This document shows, piece by piece, positions 1 to 13,070 of a stretch of 64,000 bases of DNA (positions are counted from its first letter, which is position 1; the number at the start of each line of letters is the position of its first letter). The DNA lies in NCBI RefSeq assembly GCF_032854445.1, contig NC_088305.1, positions 3,107,001-3,171,000 on the forward strand, written 5' to 3'. Source of the stretch: Liolophura sinensis (Eukaryota > Mollusca > Polyplacophora > Chitonida > Chitonidae). The notes beneath the pieces were generated by a model. The model saw only the letters and a list, made by a program, of their open reading frames with translations. It did no database searches and was not told the DNA's origin. The translations under genes were made by a program, and so were the position numbers.

Positions 1-3000
1 CAGTCTAAACACTGTACGCGTACACCAGCAGCAGTCTCCCTTATAGTTTTGCAGTGATGTGCATAGCTGCTCTGAGCCAATCATCAGTGCACTGTTTGGT
101 CACATGACCAGAGTACTGGTGGTAAAACAGAGCAAATTTAACCCTCGACATTGAATCTGAATTAACATTAAAAAAAAAAGCATGTTATGATTGAGTGGCT
201 ATTAAGATGCTTGTCTTTGAAGTGAAAGGAAAGTCTTCAAGATTGTCCATTGACCACACTTCTTGGAGACTGCTCACGTACTCTAGGACTGTTTAAGTGG
301 GCTTACATGAAGTTTATGGCCTATATTCTTGAATACATGATTATGCCCCAATCAGATATATAAATACTTACATGTACTAATTTGAACTCTTCAAACTTCT
401 TGCACTGTGTCATGAATAGATTAAATACTGCAATGAAGCTTCAGTTTGTACATGTATATTACATGGATTTCAACATTTAGCTCTTGCTGGCTAACCTTCA
501 CTGGTCATTCATTGGGAAGATTTGCAAAATGTAGCAGCCTGCAGATGGTCATGGGTTAATTTCCCCTGGGCTATGTACTGTACATGTACATGTACTACAA
601 AGGTTTTAATTCTGTTTAAGAAAAGTGAATATGATAAGAGAAAACATAACTATTGCTGACAGAATTGTTTCTTGTTGAGAATTAGTGGACTGAATACAAT
701 TATAAATTACCCTAAATAACCTAAACTTTCGCCCACAAAAGTCATTTTTACAGACAAATGAATGTCACAAAACATTATTTTTGGTGCTGAAACATACAAT
801 TTTCTAGTAGAATATCATCACATGTTCCAAGCAAACCTCAAAACACCTTTCAAAAATCAGTAGAACTCTCAGAATCTGGAAGAATGGACAAGTGAGTCAT
901 TAATTAAATTTATGGTCATTCAGGGTAGTTTGAAAGATGTCAAAGGCAGTTTCCTAAAGAATGAATCCAGGAAATCAAATACAAAGGTTGCATGATCAGT
1001 ATGCTCAAATCATGGGTTGGCTTGTAGAACAAAAGGAATCATATGATGTATACTTTTTAAGTGTTTCTTGTAAAGTGTGTTTCTTGTAAGTTTTGGTGAT
1101 TGTTGCTTGTCAAAGGAAAACCTCATGAAATCAGTTCCAATAGACTTGGCATTTCGATGTGGCAGCACAGATTTGTTTGATGACTAACAGTCTGCATGTA
1201 CTGAGCCATGTAACACAATTTATGTGCTACGCTTCATTGAGTTTATTGGTGCAATTAGATTATAGGTCAATGGATCTAGTACCACATTCCAGTCTCCATC
1301 AACCAGTATTGACTCAAGATTTGTGCGTTATGATCAAGGGACGGAAAGATTAATGATTGCATAGCGAAAAGATGGAAATGAATGACTGTACATGTGTATG
1401 GTCCAGAATGTATGCTCGGGTATAAGTGCTGATGTACTGTGCCTACATTGTGAACGTGCGGATTAGTGAAATATGTTTGTCAGTTGATTTTATTGAGTTT
1501 TTATTTTGCTGTCTATTAATTCTTAGGATGTATAATCTGAAAAGTCAGTTGTAAAAAATATTTTTTTGCTCCTAATTAGCAAAAAACACCCCTAATGACT
1601 CCTTGTCACACATTGATAATGAAAATAATGTTCAGTGCGACATATATTTTGTGAATCTACATGTATACCCATATAAGGGGTACCTTGGTTTTCTTCAGAA
1701 AAAAAAACAATTCAGTATCGCCTTTTCGACTAACTCAATGATAAATTCTTGCAAGCTTTAGCAAATAAACAAATGTGCACATCGATTTTTTGTAGACCAG
1801 TAGTGTATCATATGCATCATACAGAGTCGCGCCGATATAGGACAAAATTGACGGGAATAAAGATCCACAGAACTTGCTCTATCCCAACGTTGTTATTAAC
1901 TAATGCTAATGACGATAATGGCAAATCACATAGTACAGATGACTTTTTTTTGTTTTTTTTTTATTATTAAAGAAATATGAAAAAAAAAAATGTGCATGAT
2001 CCATATACTACTGATTTGGCAGTAAATTCAAATTTTAGTTTTGATTTAAACAGAGATGTGTAAGTCAGACTCTTGATCTGTGTTGTAATGCAGGCATATT
2101 TCCATGTATGTGCATGGGAGAAGACGCAGGTACTGGGCTGACACGGTTTAAACAGAAAATGCCAGAACTAACCGATTCAGTGGCAGCATGTTGATACTAT
2201 CAGCCTCTGATGCCTGTGCATTATGGAAGGTAATTGAAGGCCATGTTTATATATTTGATGCCTAACCATATAGGCTGCAGGTCGTATCACATTTACATTG
2301 GCATTCCACAGGGTATTTTTATCACCCCCTTTCTGTATACAGGGTGTTGGTAGGCTTTTAGGTCATAGGTTCTTGTTGAGGGGGCTTGACAAGTGAAACT
2401 GTGCCAACTGTTTATGTGAATGGAAGGTCAAAGGTCAGATGGTAGAGGCGGAGACTGAAGTTTGGATAACATTGTAGTGTGTGAATGACTTTCGCTACTG
2501 AAGGAGGCTAAGAGAGTGATCTACTCCTGCTGACAATAGCTTTACAAACCAGTCTTTGAATGAAGTGTCAAAATCCACTCCAAGTCAAGTTTGTTTGATG
2601 CATTTTACACATTAACTTAATTCATTTAAAATGGTAACAGCTACATGGAGATATAGTGGCTTTTGTTGGCACTCGGGATAAGGGTGTAGACAATGTATAG
2701 GTTGCCCCCTGTGTCTGTATACTGTGATGGTAGGGACGGGAACAGCTGTAACTAGGGCATACCAATTTAAATTGTTTTATGGCAGGAATATAATGTCTGG
2801 AGTGTAAAACTAACACTGAAATTTAAAAATAATCTAAGGGGGATTGCTGCTGCAATTGTTTTTTTAAAATAAAAGGAATAAAGGAATAAAAACCTTCACC
2901 AAAAAAAAACAAAACACAAAAAATAGGAAACTCACATAAAGATGGGTTAGTAAAGTGGATTTTCAGGTGTGTTTTTATTCCATTTCTGGATTTTGAGTGC

Positions 3001-4185
3001 ACTTGTTTTCCATAATCACAGGATTGCATTTACGTGCAGTAATTACATGTAACTGTCAAGGAGGAAATTTTTATTTCTTAAATCAACTTACCTGTACATT
3101 TATTATACAATGAATTAATGCTATTTATCGTTACAAGTATCAAGTATCACATATTCAAACAGGCATCTGTTTTAATGCTATTTTCTTATGAATAGTTAAC
3201 AAGACCGCAGGATGAAAATCGTCATCATTGCATGATGATATACAACACAAAACACACCTGTTTAACGCAGTTTAATACTTTCAATGTGCATTTTAATCTC
3301 ATAGCAACATTTTTTTTGAAATATATATTTTATCTGTGGTTTAGAACTATTTTATACAGACCCATAGTTAGATATAAAAATGAAGGTTCTGATCTCAAAC
3401 GTTAAAGGAGAAATTTAATTAAATGCAACCCAAAATAATGCTTTCTGAGAGCTTTTGTTGTCTGTGAATGAATGCAATTGATATGAAAATGTAGTATACA
3501 TTGGCCCTGTACATATGTGGAGATGTGACATTATACATGTATCTGAAAAACGATGTGAAAAACAAGGACTAATACTCATGGATTGCACTTGAAATGTTAA
3601 GGACGTAAATTTCCAGATAAGTATTCCTGGCAATGTGAAGACCAGCATCTTACGTACAGTGTACATACATGTATGCATGTAGAAGTCATTTGCCATGCAA
3701 ATTTTGTTTCTGACTGTCATCAGAAATATGAACAACAGAAATTTTGCTCAGGGATTTAGTTGAAATGAGAAGAACAGGATATTACGGAAAAGTAAAGCCT
3801 GTAATGAACTCGGTACACTCTGTCAGTCATAATTGACTGCTATGAAATATTTGATTTTACCTCAAAACGGCCTTAAACAATGAAAGGATTGTAAGTGTTT
3901 GTTATTCGCGCATTAAGTTGACCTGTCCTACACGAAAGTTAAGAGTCAGTTTTAACCCAGAGAACTAAAGAAACATGCAAAATAATTTAATTAATGGACT
4001 CTGTGATCAGTTTTGCATTCTTGTCATGTAATGCAAAAATAAGCCGTGCATAAGACATGTATACATTGTACATTGTACAGTATTGTTTGTTATATTTCAT
4101 ACATGTACATGTAACTGTGCTACACTATAACTTAACATAATCAAATATTCATGTTTTTTTTTTATTTGGAAAACTTAGTTTAATA
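1..4185. other. AT-rich non-coding stretch, no gene recognised
   Basis: No open frame here resembles a known protein and none has convincing splice sites. The sequence is AT-rich, with homopolymer A and T runs and scattered ACATGTACATGT words (for example near 585 and 4103). A short SINE fragment is listed separately. It could be intergenic or an intron of the gene recognised further on. Confidence 0.6.
515..580 (+). mobile_element. SINE fragment (internal part only)
   Basis: The stretch with 'agcagcctgcagatggtc' and 'ttcccctgggct' matches the middle of the SINE that is complete at 39313-39582. Head and tail are missing and no target-site duplication is visible, so this is an old remnant. 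Confidence 0.5.
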
Positions 4186-4788
4186 ATGCATGATTTAATG
4201 ATCAGTGTGTGTAGGTACATTCTAGATCTGTCGTCTACAGGTACATGTTTAAGAGGATCAGTCAGCAGGGATTACATTTTAGGTCCAGGTGCAAAAGGAT
4301 CTGTCAGCAGGGATTATATTTTAGGTCCAGGTGCAAAAGGATCTGTCAACAGGGATTATATTTTAGGTCCATGTACAAAAGGATCTGTCAGCAGGGATTC
4401 AGTTCTAGGTCAATGTACCAAAGGATCTGTCAGCAGGGATTCAGTTTTAGGTCCAAGTGCAAAAGGATCAGTCGGCAGGGATTCAATTTTAGGTCCAATT
4501 TTAGGTCCATGTGCAAAAGGATCAGTCGCCAGGGATTCAATTTTAGGTCCATGTACAAAAGGATCCCCTAGTGGGGATTACATTTTAGGTCCATGTACAA
4601 AAGGATCCGCCAGTAGGGATTATATTTTAGTTCCGTGTACATGTATGTGTAGTGCTGATTTGATCAAGTCTGGCTGTGTCATGTATACATGTGCAGATAG
4701 GCTACATGTGAACTGCCATGTCTGCAGTAAATTTCTCACTGAGAACACATCAAAGCATCACAAAGTCTGTATGGGAAGAGAAGAGTAG
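4186..4788 (+). other. Open frame over 42-bp repeats, doubtful coding
   Basis: A 200-codon frame runs through the 42-bp array and continues about 50 codons past it. The repeated part reads GSVSRDYILGPGAK with variants. The tail contains CHVCSKFLTENTSKHHKVC, which looks loosely like a C2HC zinc finger (C-x2-C, then H-x3-C), although the spacing before the histidine is shorter than usual. A repeat unit divisible by three makes long frames cheap, and a second frame is open over the array too. No acceptor, promoter or polyadenylation context supports expression. I do not recognise it and think a real gene is unlikely. Confidence 0.12.
4255..4643 (+). repeat. Minisatellite, 42-bp unit, 9 copies
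   Basis: Units start at 4255, 4297, 4339, 4381, 4423, 4465, 4519, 4561 and 4603, each beginning ggatc and containing 'cagggatt' and 'attttaggtcca'. The sixth unit carries a 12-bp internal duplication of 'aattttaggtcc'. Copies differ by a few substitutions, so the array is not very recent. Confidence 0.92.
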
Positions 4789-5104
4789 TAGCCAAAAATT
4801 TCTGGCATAAATACAGTAAGTAGCTACTAAGGTTTGTTGTCTTAGTGCCCCTGTTCCCCTGGGTGTTTGTGGTCTGCCCCCTGAGCTGAGACCAGGTTGG
4901 GTGCAGTATGCCAAGACCCTGAGGCTGGCTGCCCTACTCCTCTTATCTGCCTTTAATTGATCTACCCCATCTGTTTGTGGATAGATAAGGGTTTACATGC
5001 ATTGAGGTTTAGCTATACAGCTTCATGGCCCGGTTACTATCAGAGTTAGGACTCATCCAGGTCCTGTATCTGGACTAGGTACACAAGTACACTGTGTGTA
5101 CAGT

Positions 5105-6040
5105 GGTGTATGATACACTTACATGATTACCACATGGTTACGATACACGTACATGGTTACCACATGGGTACAGTACACGTATATGATTACCACATGGGTA
5201 CGGTACACGTACATGGTTACCACATGGGTACAATACGCGTACATGGTTACCACGTGGGTACAATACACGTGCATGGTTACCAGATGGGTACAATACGCGT
5301 ACATGGTTACCACGTGGGTACAGCACACGTGCATGGTTACCACATGGGTACAGTACATGTATATGATTACCACATGGGTACGGTACACGTACATGGTTAC
5401 CACATGGGTACAATACGCGTACATGGTTACCACGTGGGTACAATACACGTGCATGGTTACCACATGAGTACAGTACACGTATATGATTACCACATGGGTA
5501 CGGTACACGTACATGGTTACAATACGCGTACATGGTTACCACGTGGGTACAATACACGTGCATGGTTACCACATGAGTACAGCGCACGTATATGATTACC
5601 ACATGGGTACGGTACACGTGCATGGTTACCACATGGGTACAATACACGTGCATGGTTACCACATGGGTACAATATGCATACATGGTTACCACATGGGTAC
5701 AGTACACGTATATGATTACCACATGGGTACGGTACACGTACATGGTTACCACATGGGTACAATACACGTACATGGTTACCACATGGGTACGATACACGTG
5801 CATGGTTACCACATAGGTACAGTACACATGCATGGGTATAGTACACGTACATGGTTACCACATGGGTATGATACACATACATGGTCACCACATAAGTACA
5901 ATACACGTAGATGGTTACCACATGGGTACAATACAAGTGCATGGTTACCACACAGGTACAATACATGTGCTTGTTTACCACATGGGTACAGTACACATAC
6001 ATGGCTACCACATGGGTACGGTACAGGTACATATACACAT
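5105..6040 (+). repeat. Minisatellite, 30-bp unit, about 31 copies
   Basis: The unit is roughly 'tacatggttaccacatgg' followed by 'gtacaatacacg'. Copies differ at a few positions (cacatg or cacgtg, gtacac or gtatat), and one stretch near 5517-5530 lost half a unit. Because 30 is divisible by three, long frames are open on both strands (for example 5138-5833 on the minus strand and 5483-6061 on the plus strand). They encode only repeats such as GYHMGTIHVH and I do not treat them as genes. Confidence 0.93.
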
Positions 6041-6820
6041 GAAAATGAGTCCTCAAATTAAGGGCATTCTACAGAGTTTTTTCTTTGAACGAAAGATTTC
6101 ATGGAAAGACTGAACTGCTTGGATAGTGTACATCTTTCATTCTCTTCACAAATATATGTCTGAAAATTTGACGGTTGAATCTCACTTCTAAGTGCTTTTT
6201 TAAAGGTATGCTTTTTTTGACTTTAGACCGCATCTGTATAAAAGTTGGGTTTGCATTGAAGTTATTTTGTGTGTTTGTATACATTGTGTATACACATACA
6301 TCATGTGTGGTGAAATGTAGAGCTGACAGAGTTTCCTCCCTTAGCACCTTGCCAAGCACAGATGAACCCAATGGCAGTTATCTTTATGAGCTACAGATGT
6401 GGTGTCAAACAAGCAAGGCCTTTCTGTTTTTTTGCTTTGTTCCTTGTGGGAAGTTTCCGGTTATTTGGTTAAAACGTGTTTGTAAGCCAGATGTCCTGCA
6501 TCATTTCCCTTCTCCATTTCGCAGAATTTTTTCTCCCACATTAGGTTTTGATTCATGTGATCCAACTCTAGGCTATTATAAAAGGTCTGCGTTGTGGTAA
6601 ATGTCTGTAGATTCTTGTTGATTCGCCGCCATGGATGTTATTAAAATCGTCATAACTTTTTGTACTGATATATGTCTATATGTTCATGTTATATACATCT
6701 TTACTGCCATTATAGAGCTACGTTATGTATACACGACCCTTTAGTCTTTGTTGACGAAGTATATGGTATCGTTACCACTTACTTTGAATCCAATGTTATG
6801 TCTGCATGTATTTTTTCCAA
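6041..6820. other. Non-coding stretch, no gene recognised
   Basis: Unique sequence between the 30-bp array and the next SINE head. A 141-codon frame at 6175-6600 has no recognisable domain and no splice context. I see no RNA gene. Confidence 0.5.
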
Positions 6821-6889
6821 GGGGCCTCTGTGGCTAAGTTGGTTAGCACGCTAGCGCAGTGTAATGACCCGGAGGCCTCTCACCAATGC
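6821..6889 (+). mobile_element. SINE head only (3' truncated)
   Basis: The sequence 'ggggcctctgtggctaag' followed by 'ttggttagcacgctagcg' and 'ctctcaccaatgc' is the tRNA-like 5' head of the main SINE family, including its A-box-like part. The similarity stops before the B-box-like part. Loss of the 3' end is opposite to the usual 5' truncation of this element type. Confidence 0.7.
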
Positions 6890-7870
6890 AACTAAACCGG
6901 TGTGATTTTGTTGTTAGAGACTGCTGAAATCAAACAACACAAACGTAGCACATGAGTGTGCAAAAACTAAATTAAATTACAGGTTAGGTTCTGTCCTTTT
7001 TGTGCAAAAAAACATGAAAAAATCTGCAGTGGAAATGTTGATCACCTTGTAGCTGTTGATGGACATACACATGCAAGCATAAGTGCAGCGCAGTACCAGT
7101 TGTTTTTTCTACTCTTAAGAACTAGAGAGTGGTAATCAAGGGAGGGAATTGGATACATCTGACCTACTTCTTGAAGACTTAATGACATGAAATATAGCTG
7201 GAGCTAAATGGCGGAAAATGACTTTGAATCATCCACTTCAACTGAATACATGTACATGTACGGTGTATGTTTGTATATATACATGGACTTCAGGGTGTTA
7301 CATGTACATACACTACATGTACTTGTCTGGCATTGAAGACATTGTCAAACCAAAGGCTTAGGATTTTGGACAGCAGTTTTGCATACTTTATGTTAGATAC
7401 ATGTACCACTAAATTGTTCAGAGCTACATATAAGAGTTCTGTAAAATTTTGTCCCTCTAGTGACCTACATGTAGTATACAACTATAAAGCCCTTAATCCA
7501 GTGACACCCTGCCCAGCTGTGGTAAGTTAACCTGGCTAGACTGACCATGCCCTGCAGACACTGGCCACCACTCCACTGACCTTTAGCACTCCACCAACAT
7601 TGTAGTTGGACCTTGTGAGGTGAGGTAGAGAGTTGATTGACACAGACAAACTGACCTTTCTAGAACATGTACATTGTATTGTTCTCAGACCAGCTTTCGC
7701 TTTCCTTTGCATGATTGGTGTCATCTGATTAACCCGTTGGTAAGGAGGTTATGGTTTAGCCAGTGTTGACATGTACTGGTCTGTCTGGTGGAAAAAGTTA
7801 TGGAGAGATTTCCTTTATATGTTTCTGAAAGTGCGTTCTTTCGGGCTAAACTGCAGAAGAAATACATGTA

Positions 7871-8129
7871 GGCAGCCTCTCTGGCCAAGTGGTTAGTGTG
7901 TTATTGCAGCACACAATGACCCAGGAGCCTCTGACCAATGCAATCACTGTGAGTTCAACTCCAACTCATGCTGGCTTCGTCTCCAGCCGATAAGTTCATG
8001 GGAAGAGGGAGGGCTGCCAGCAACTTGGTGATATTTGGGTTTCCCCTGGGCTCTGTGTGTTTTCCTCCTAACCAAATTCTGGCCAAATATGGAGACAAAG
8101 GCCAAACAAATAAATAAATAAATAAAAAA
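7871..8129 (+). mobile_element. Diverged full-length SINE
   Basis: All parts of the family can be followed: head 'ggcagcctctctggccaag', B-box-like 'gtgagttcaactcc', middle 'tttcccctgggctctg', and the tail of AAATA repeats at 8107-8126. Divergence from the copy at 39313 is substantial. No clean flanking duplication was found. Confidence 0.8.
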
Positions 8130-11100
8130 ATTGATATTGTATTACATTCAGGCTGCATGTTAGTGAAGGGCCGATATTGAAAGATAGGATGTCAAAATTT
8201 AAGCCAACAAATTGACAGAGTGATTTTTTTGATGATTTCTGAGAAATTTACTCATATCTGTCACAATTCATTAAAAGTTTCACTCACACTGCTGATGCAT
8301 GAGAATTAAACAGTGGGATTTGTTTATATCATTTAATATATAAATGACATAAATGACGGTCGTCTCCCAGAGTGAGTGGCATGAATATTTCCTATCAACA
8401 CAGAAGGTAAGGGCTTCGTCTTATAAACATTAACAGTCTTCAAAAGATTAAAGGCTTAGGAGGATTAACTTCCTTTGTCTAATCAAGTTACTGTATTGCA
8501 TAAAATTTTTGTCACACCTTACAGGTACAAACAAGTTTAAATGATAACATTGTTACTTGAATGCTTGGGTTGTCTACATGACCTTTCCGTATTGAGATTT
8601 TGATTTTCATTTATCAGTTGTCCAAAAATTCTGTTAAGATCCGCGAATGTATATACATTTATATATATATATGTGTACAAATTTATGAGTTGTACTGAAG
8701 GCAACATTGTTTGACACAGATATGAGAAAAAAGAACAAGCATTTCCAGCAAAGTCCGGCCATCCAGGAAGATTACTCTCACAGTCTTTAGTATATTATCT
8801 GGCAAACTGCCAGCGAGTCGGAGATTGACATTACATAGTCTTTTAGAGCAAGCAAGAAAAAAGTGGAAGGAGGGAAAAAAATGTTTGTAAAGAACGTGGA
8901 TTGCACGGAGCCGAACCAAGCTGTGTCTGGGTTAACCTACTGGAGTTTTGTTTACTCGTCATGAAGAGAACTTCTCAGCAAGTCTGGGGTGACATCTGCA
9001 ACTGCTATCCGGCCTGTTGCATCTGATGCGTGCTGGGCAATCTGATATGGGGCTTGCGTCATAGAACCATCCTGCAGCTCTTGTTTGTTATCATAACATG
9101 GGTTGTGAAAAAATGCCATCGCCTTCATAGCTCTAAGCAAAAGATCATTTCGTGGAAAAATAAAAGAGAACAAGAACCAGCTCTCAACATCTGTTAACGT
9201 CCGCCCCCTGCTATTTCATCATTTTGAGGGCTTCATGTGGGTCTCTAATATCTGATGTTGATCTCTTATTTACGGACAATTGATAATTTTGTTTAGGTAT
9301 TGTTACGTCCTCAGGTGCAAAACATTACCTCACATCTGTGAATTTGCAGGTATCTTTTGAAATGAGATATCTAAGTACTGGTACATTTATGATTTCTAAA
9401 CAATCACTCTCCTATAAAGGAGGAGGAATCATAACATATCATTGATACAAATGAAATTTGAAACAACAATCAAGTAACAGCTTTCAAAGTGTTCTTTTTA
9501 TGTTAAGGCTTATTTTTGTTTTGCTTGAAGTGTAACTCTAAATCACAGGATTTTACAAATGTGGATAATAAACAGAAATAAATTGAGTCTTTGGAAACAT
9601 CTGGAATTTTTTGACTCTTGAGATAAGGGCTTTATATAATAGTATTGTCAGCCCCTGTATATCATCAGTGAACTATATCAGCTCCCTGGGTGTCGGCATT
9701 TTCTGTGTTTTCACAACTTGATACTAGCTCACTTGAATCGTGGCTTTGCAGAAAGCTCACGTTTATAGCATTTTCAAGTGTTGCATGTTTATATGTCTAA
9801 GCAGTGACAGGAAATACACTGTGCATGTGTTCTTCTTACTCTAAACAAGACAAAGTACTTGTACATGTACTGTAGCTCTGTTTTTTCGTTGAAACTTAAA
9901 CTCAGTGTTCAGTTAAGTGAACTTGCATGTGACATAATGGTAGCTGTTACATGTACCTCCTTGGTTTGTACACGTATCACAGAATAGTTGATAATTGCGT
10001 AGTTTTCAGTGTTGTGATGAATTTGTTAATTTTGTACATGTATATCTCTCTTGCATATGTTTAGGCTCAGAAAACTGGTCTCGCAGAGTGCCGAGATGAG
10101 TTATGGATGGTTTTAATGACAACCCCATATTACTTCCTTCATTCAGTTACATGTAGCGGGGATGAAGGTTACAGCTTCATAAGGGTAGCGTTTCAATCTG
10201 CATGTGGGGTCGTGGACAGCAAGCGGCCGGCTATGACGGCGGCATGCTGATCACCCAGACTGATCAATTATTTATCACCAGGCCGCATCTTCGCTGCATG
10301 CGTATGCGCCACGCTGCTGCATGTGCCATGCTGCGCACGTGAGGCAGGCAAGCCAGTGGTGAACCAGGGCTGAAGAATTGCACTCCCTGGACAGACAGAA
10401 TGTGTTAATGGTTAAGGGGTGTGTGTGTGTGGGGGGGGGGGCGGTGATAAGCCCAACTCCAAAACCTCCATGCTTACCCCCCTGAGGGGCCACCAGACCA
10501 TTCCACCTGCCCTAGCTAGCTGTCACAGCCTGTAGTGAGGGGATGCATGTGTGTGTGTGTGCACATCCAATTGCTTCTGGCTTTGTAATTCACCCCCAAA
10601 TTCCCTGCCCATGCCTTTACCCTCTACATCCACATGGACTCTCCCTGAAGTGCATGCCTTCTGGGGTGAGATGGAGGAGTGACAGGCTGAAGGCATGTGC
10701 TCCCTTTTCCATGCATACCCCTCTCTCTCTCTCTCCTCTCACAGACCAGGGGTCACTGCCAATGCCTTACCCGGGTTTCCTTTACTCAAACCTACATGTA
10801 TGCACAGTTTTAGGTAGTGTTTTAGGACTCCACAGTGAGGAATATACAGTATATATATATATACATGTACTCTAGCCCTGTGTGTTGTCTTGTATTCCAA
10901 AATGTCTGAGGGTGTGAGGGTTACAGTACAGAGCAGCATCAAGTCCTCATCTGAGGCTTGAGCACAACGTCTACAGTATGAATTGAAAGCCTGGTCCATT
11001 GTCACCATTATGCCTTGTGCAGTTGTGCATATGGAAATAAGGATCAGAACTATAGATGCTGGATTGTGAAAACGGCTGTGGTGCCCTGTGATAGAGAGAA

Positions 11101-12553
11101 AAGGGCTATAAATCTTAAAGATATCCGCCACAAAGCAGCTGTCGTGGACTGTCACAGGTGAGCTGATGACAGGCAAGGGAAGTGTTCACTCATCCAAACA
11201 GGAACAGTTAGCGCAGACTATTATGCTAGATTTGCATATTACAAGTGAAATTTGCAGCAAATGACAGGTGAGATTCGAGGACCTGATTTACGTGTGCGTG
11301 GATTTTACACCGTTGTGGACATTCTGTGAACAGCCCAGTAACCTTACCTGATCTGATGCAGGCACTTTTAATACCTGTATGTGTACAATTGGATTGTTCA
11401 AAGATTCAGTGAACATATTATTCACATACATGTATGTTTGGCTACACCATTACAGATGCATGATCAGTTAACTGGATTTTATACCTTGAGTCCTGACTGA
11501 CAAGATTGTAGATATGATATGACCTTGGGAGGAGAGGCCCATTTGTATTTTACACTATCGTCCCATGACCATCTTGGACTAAGCACATACTTGTGCGTCT
11601 GAGGTACATTTAATCAGTTACACCTGCATTTTTCACCCTCTGACCACCTTAACACTACCTACATTGTAATATTACGAACTGAAAATTACTTACTAATTAT
11701 GCTGGTTGAAATTGATCAGTGTGACGCAATACAGATGCAGATATTTACCTGATTGTAATGGAGTGATACGTAACAATATTACACTTGTTGGATTTTACCT
11801 GCCATTACATTTTGATCGAACGTCTGAATCTGGTTTGGATACGCTGCGTGATAAACGACTTTGCTAACGAACATGGACATTTTGCCCGTGCTCATTATAG
11901 TGCATATTTCCTGAAGAGAAACATTCTGTTCAGGACAACTGCATTGCTGTGGATTCCACCTTCTGTTAAATACCATAATGTCATAGAGTGACCCATGTTT
12001 CAGGTTATGACATATTGACGTTACTGCCCTTGCATACCTTTTAGCATAAGGCAAGCCTTGTTCCTTGGATTTGAATAAGTGATAATTCTATTTAAACAGG
12101 GTTAACTGTTCCTTTGTGTTAATAGTTTTCTCAAAGCAGTGAGATAATGCTGACAAAAGTAAAAAGTATCAATTGTCTTTGAACAGAGACAGTTATCTGT
12201 TCATTGTAATTACCCAAGCAGTGCGCGAGAGGATGCAGACAAATAAGTACCCCAGGATTAAGAGGAATGTGATGACAGGTGACGTTTTTGTATGACATTG
12301 AAAAGGAGGCTGGTCTAAGGGCACATCTGGCTAATTCTCAGAGTTTTACCTGGAGTAAATGATGTTTCTCTGGCAGTGTATGTATCAGGATAGATGACAC
12401 ATGTAGAACTTCGTGGCCATCAATCAAACCAGATAACTCATCAGCATCATTACCATCACCTGGAATATGTAAGTTGATAGTGTTTGGAATTTGAAGGTCA
12501 ATCTGGTATGTGTCTTCCAGCAAGTTTTTCTCTTGTTTTTTTGCTCATTGATT
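8130..12553. other. Mostly non-coding unique DNA with small simple repeats
   Basis: No gene recognised. Simple repeats are (GT)n running into a G-run at 10419-10441, (GT)n at 10547-10562 and (CT)n at 10720-10740. Open frames at 8952-9173 and 10739-11176 (both minus) and an ATG-less plus frame at about 10064-10250 resemble no family I know. A weak microexon candidate at 8371 is listed separately. Confidence 0.5.
8371..8406 (+). other. Possible 36-nt microexon (weak)
   Basis: A pyrimidine-rich acceptor (cgtctcccag) precedes 36 nt that read SEWHEYFLSTQK, followed by the donor AAG|gtaagg. Both ends are phase 0. I do not recognise the peptide, and such short acceptor-donor pairs arise by chance in tens of kilobases, so this is only a candidate for transcript mapping. 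It would lie upstream of the recognised gene. Confidence 0.15.
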
Positions 12554-12600
12554 GGAAGGAAATCGGGCAGAGCCCAGGGGAAAACCTATGGCCATGTGCA
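12554..12600 (-). mobile_element. SINE fragment
   Basis: 'aaatcgggcagagcccag' and 'ctatggccatgtgcag' correspond to the middle of the SINE read on the minus strand. Both ends are missing. Confidence 0.5.
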
Positions 12601-12656
12601 GATTAAGAGTAAGTTAACAAGGAACCTTCATTGGGACTAATTACTCACACAATAAA

Positions 12657-13070
12657 ACCAGATATTCAGCCTTAACTCACGGTTCAGTACTCTAGTTGTA
12701 CAACCAGATATTCAGCCTTAACTCGCAGTTCAATACTCTAGTTGTACAACCAGATATTCAGCCTTAACTCACGGTTCAGTACTCTAGTTGTACAACCAGA
12801 TATTCAGCCTTAACTCGCAGTTCAATACTCTAGTTGTACAACCAGATATTCAGCCTTAACTCGCAGTTCAATACTCTAGTTGTACAACCAGATATTCAGC
12901 CTTAACTCACGGTTCAATACTCTAGTTGTACAACCAGATATTCAGCCTTAACTCACGGTTCAGTACTCTAGTTGTACAACCAGATATTCAGCCTTAACTC
13001 ATGGTTCAATACTCTAGTTGTACAACCAGATATTCAGCCTTAACTCGTGGTTCAATACTCTAGTTGTACA
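12657..13070 (+). repeat. Minisatellite, 46-bp unit, 9 copies
   Basis: Each unit starts 'accagatattcagcctta' and ends 'tactctagttgtacaa'. Starts are spaced exactly 46 bp, from 12657 to 13025. Variation is limited to about three positions (ctcacgg, ctcgcag or ctcatgg; cagtac or caatac), which suggests recent homogenisation. Confidence 0.94.

Noticed and set aside
8952-9173. Minus-strand 73-codon frame with balanced composition
   Set aside because: No homologue recognised and no splice or promoter context.
10064-10250. ATG-less open stretch of 61 codons behind an acceptor-like tract (catatgtttag), reading AQKTGLAECRDELWM at its start
   Set aside because: Weak polypyrimidine tract, no clear donor, no family recognised. 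A frame of this length is expected by chance several times in 64 kb.
12657-13070. CRISPR-like array
   Set aside because: Units are contiguous tandem copies with no unique spacers, and the genome is animal.
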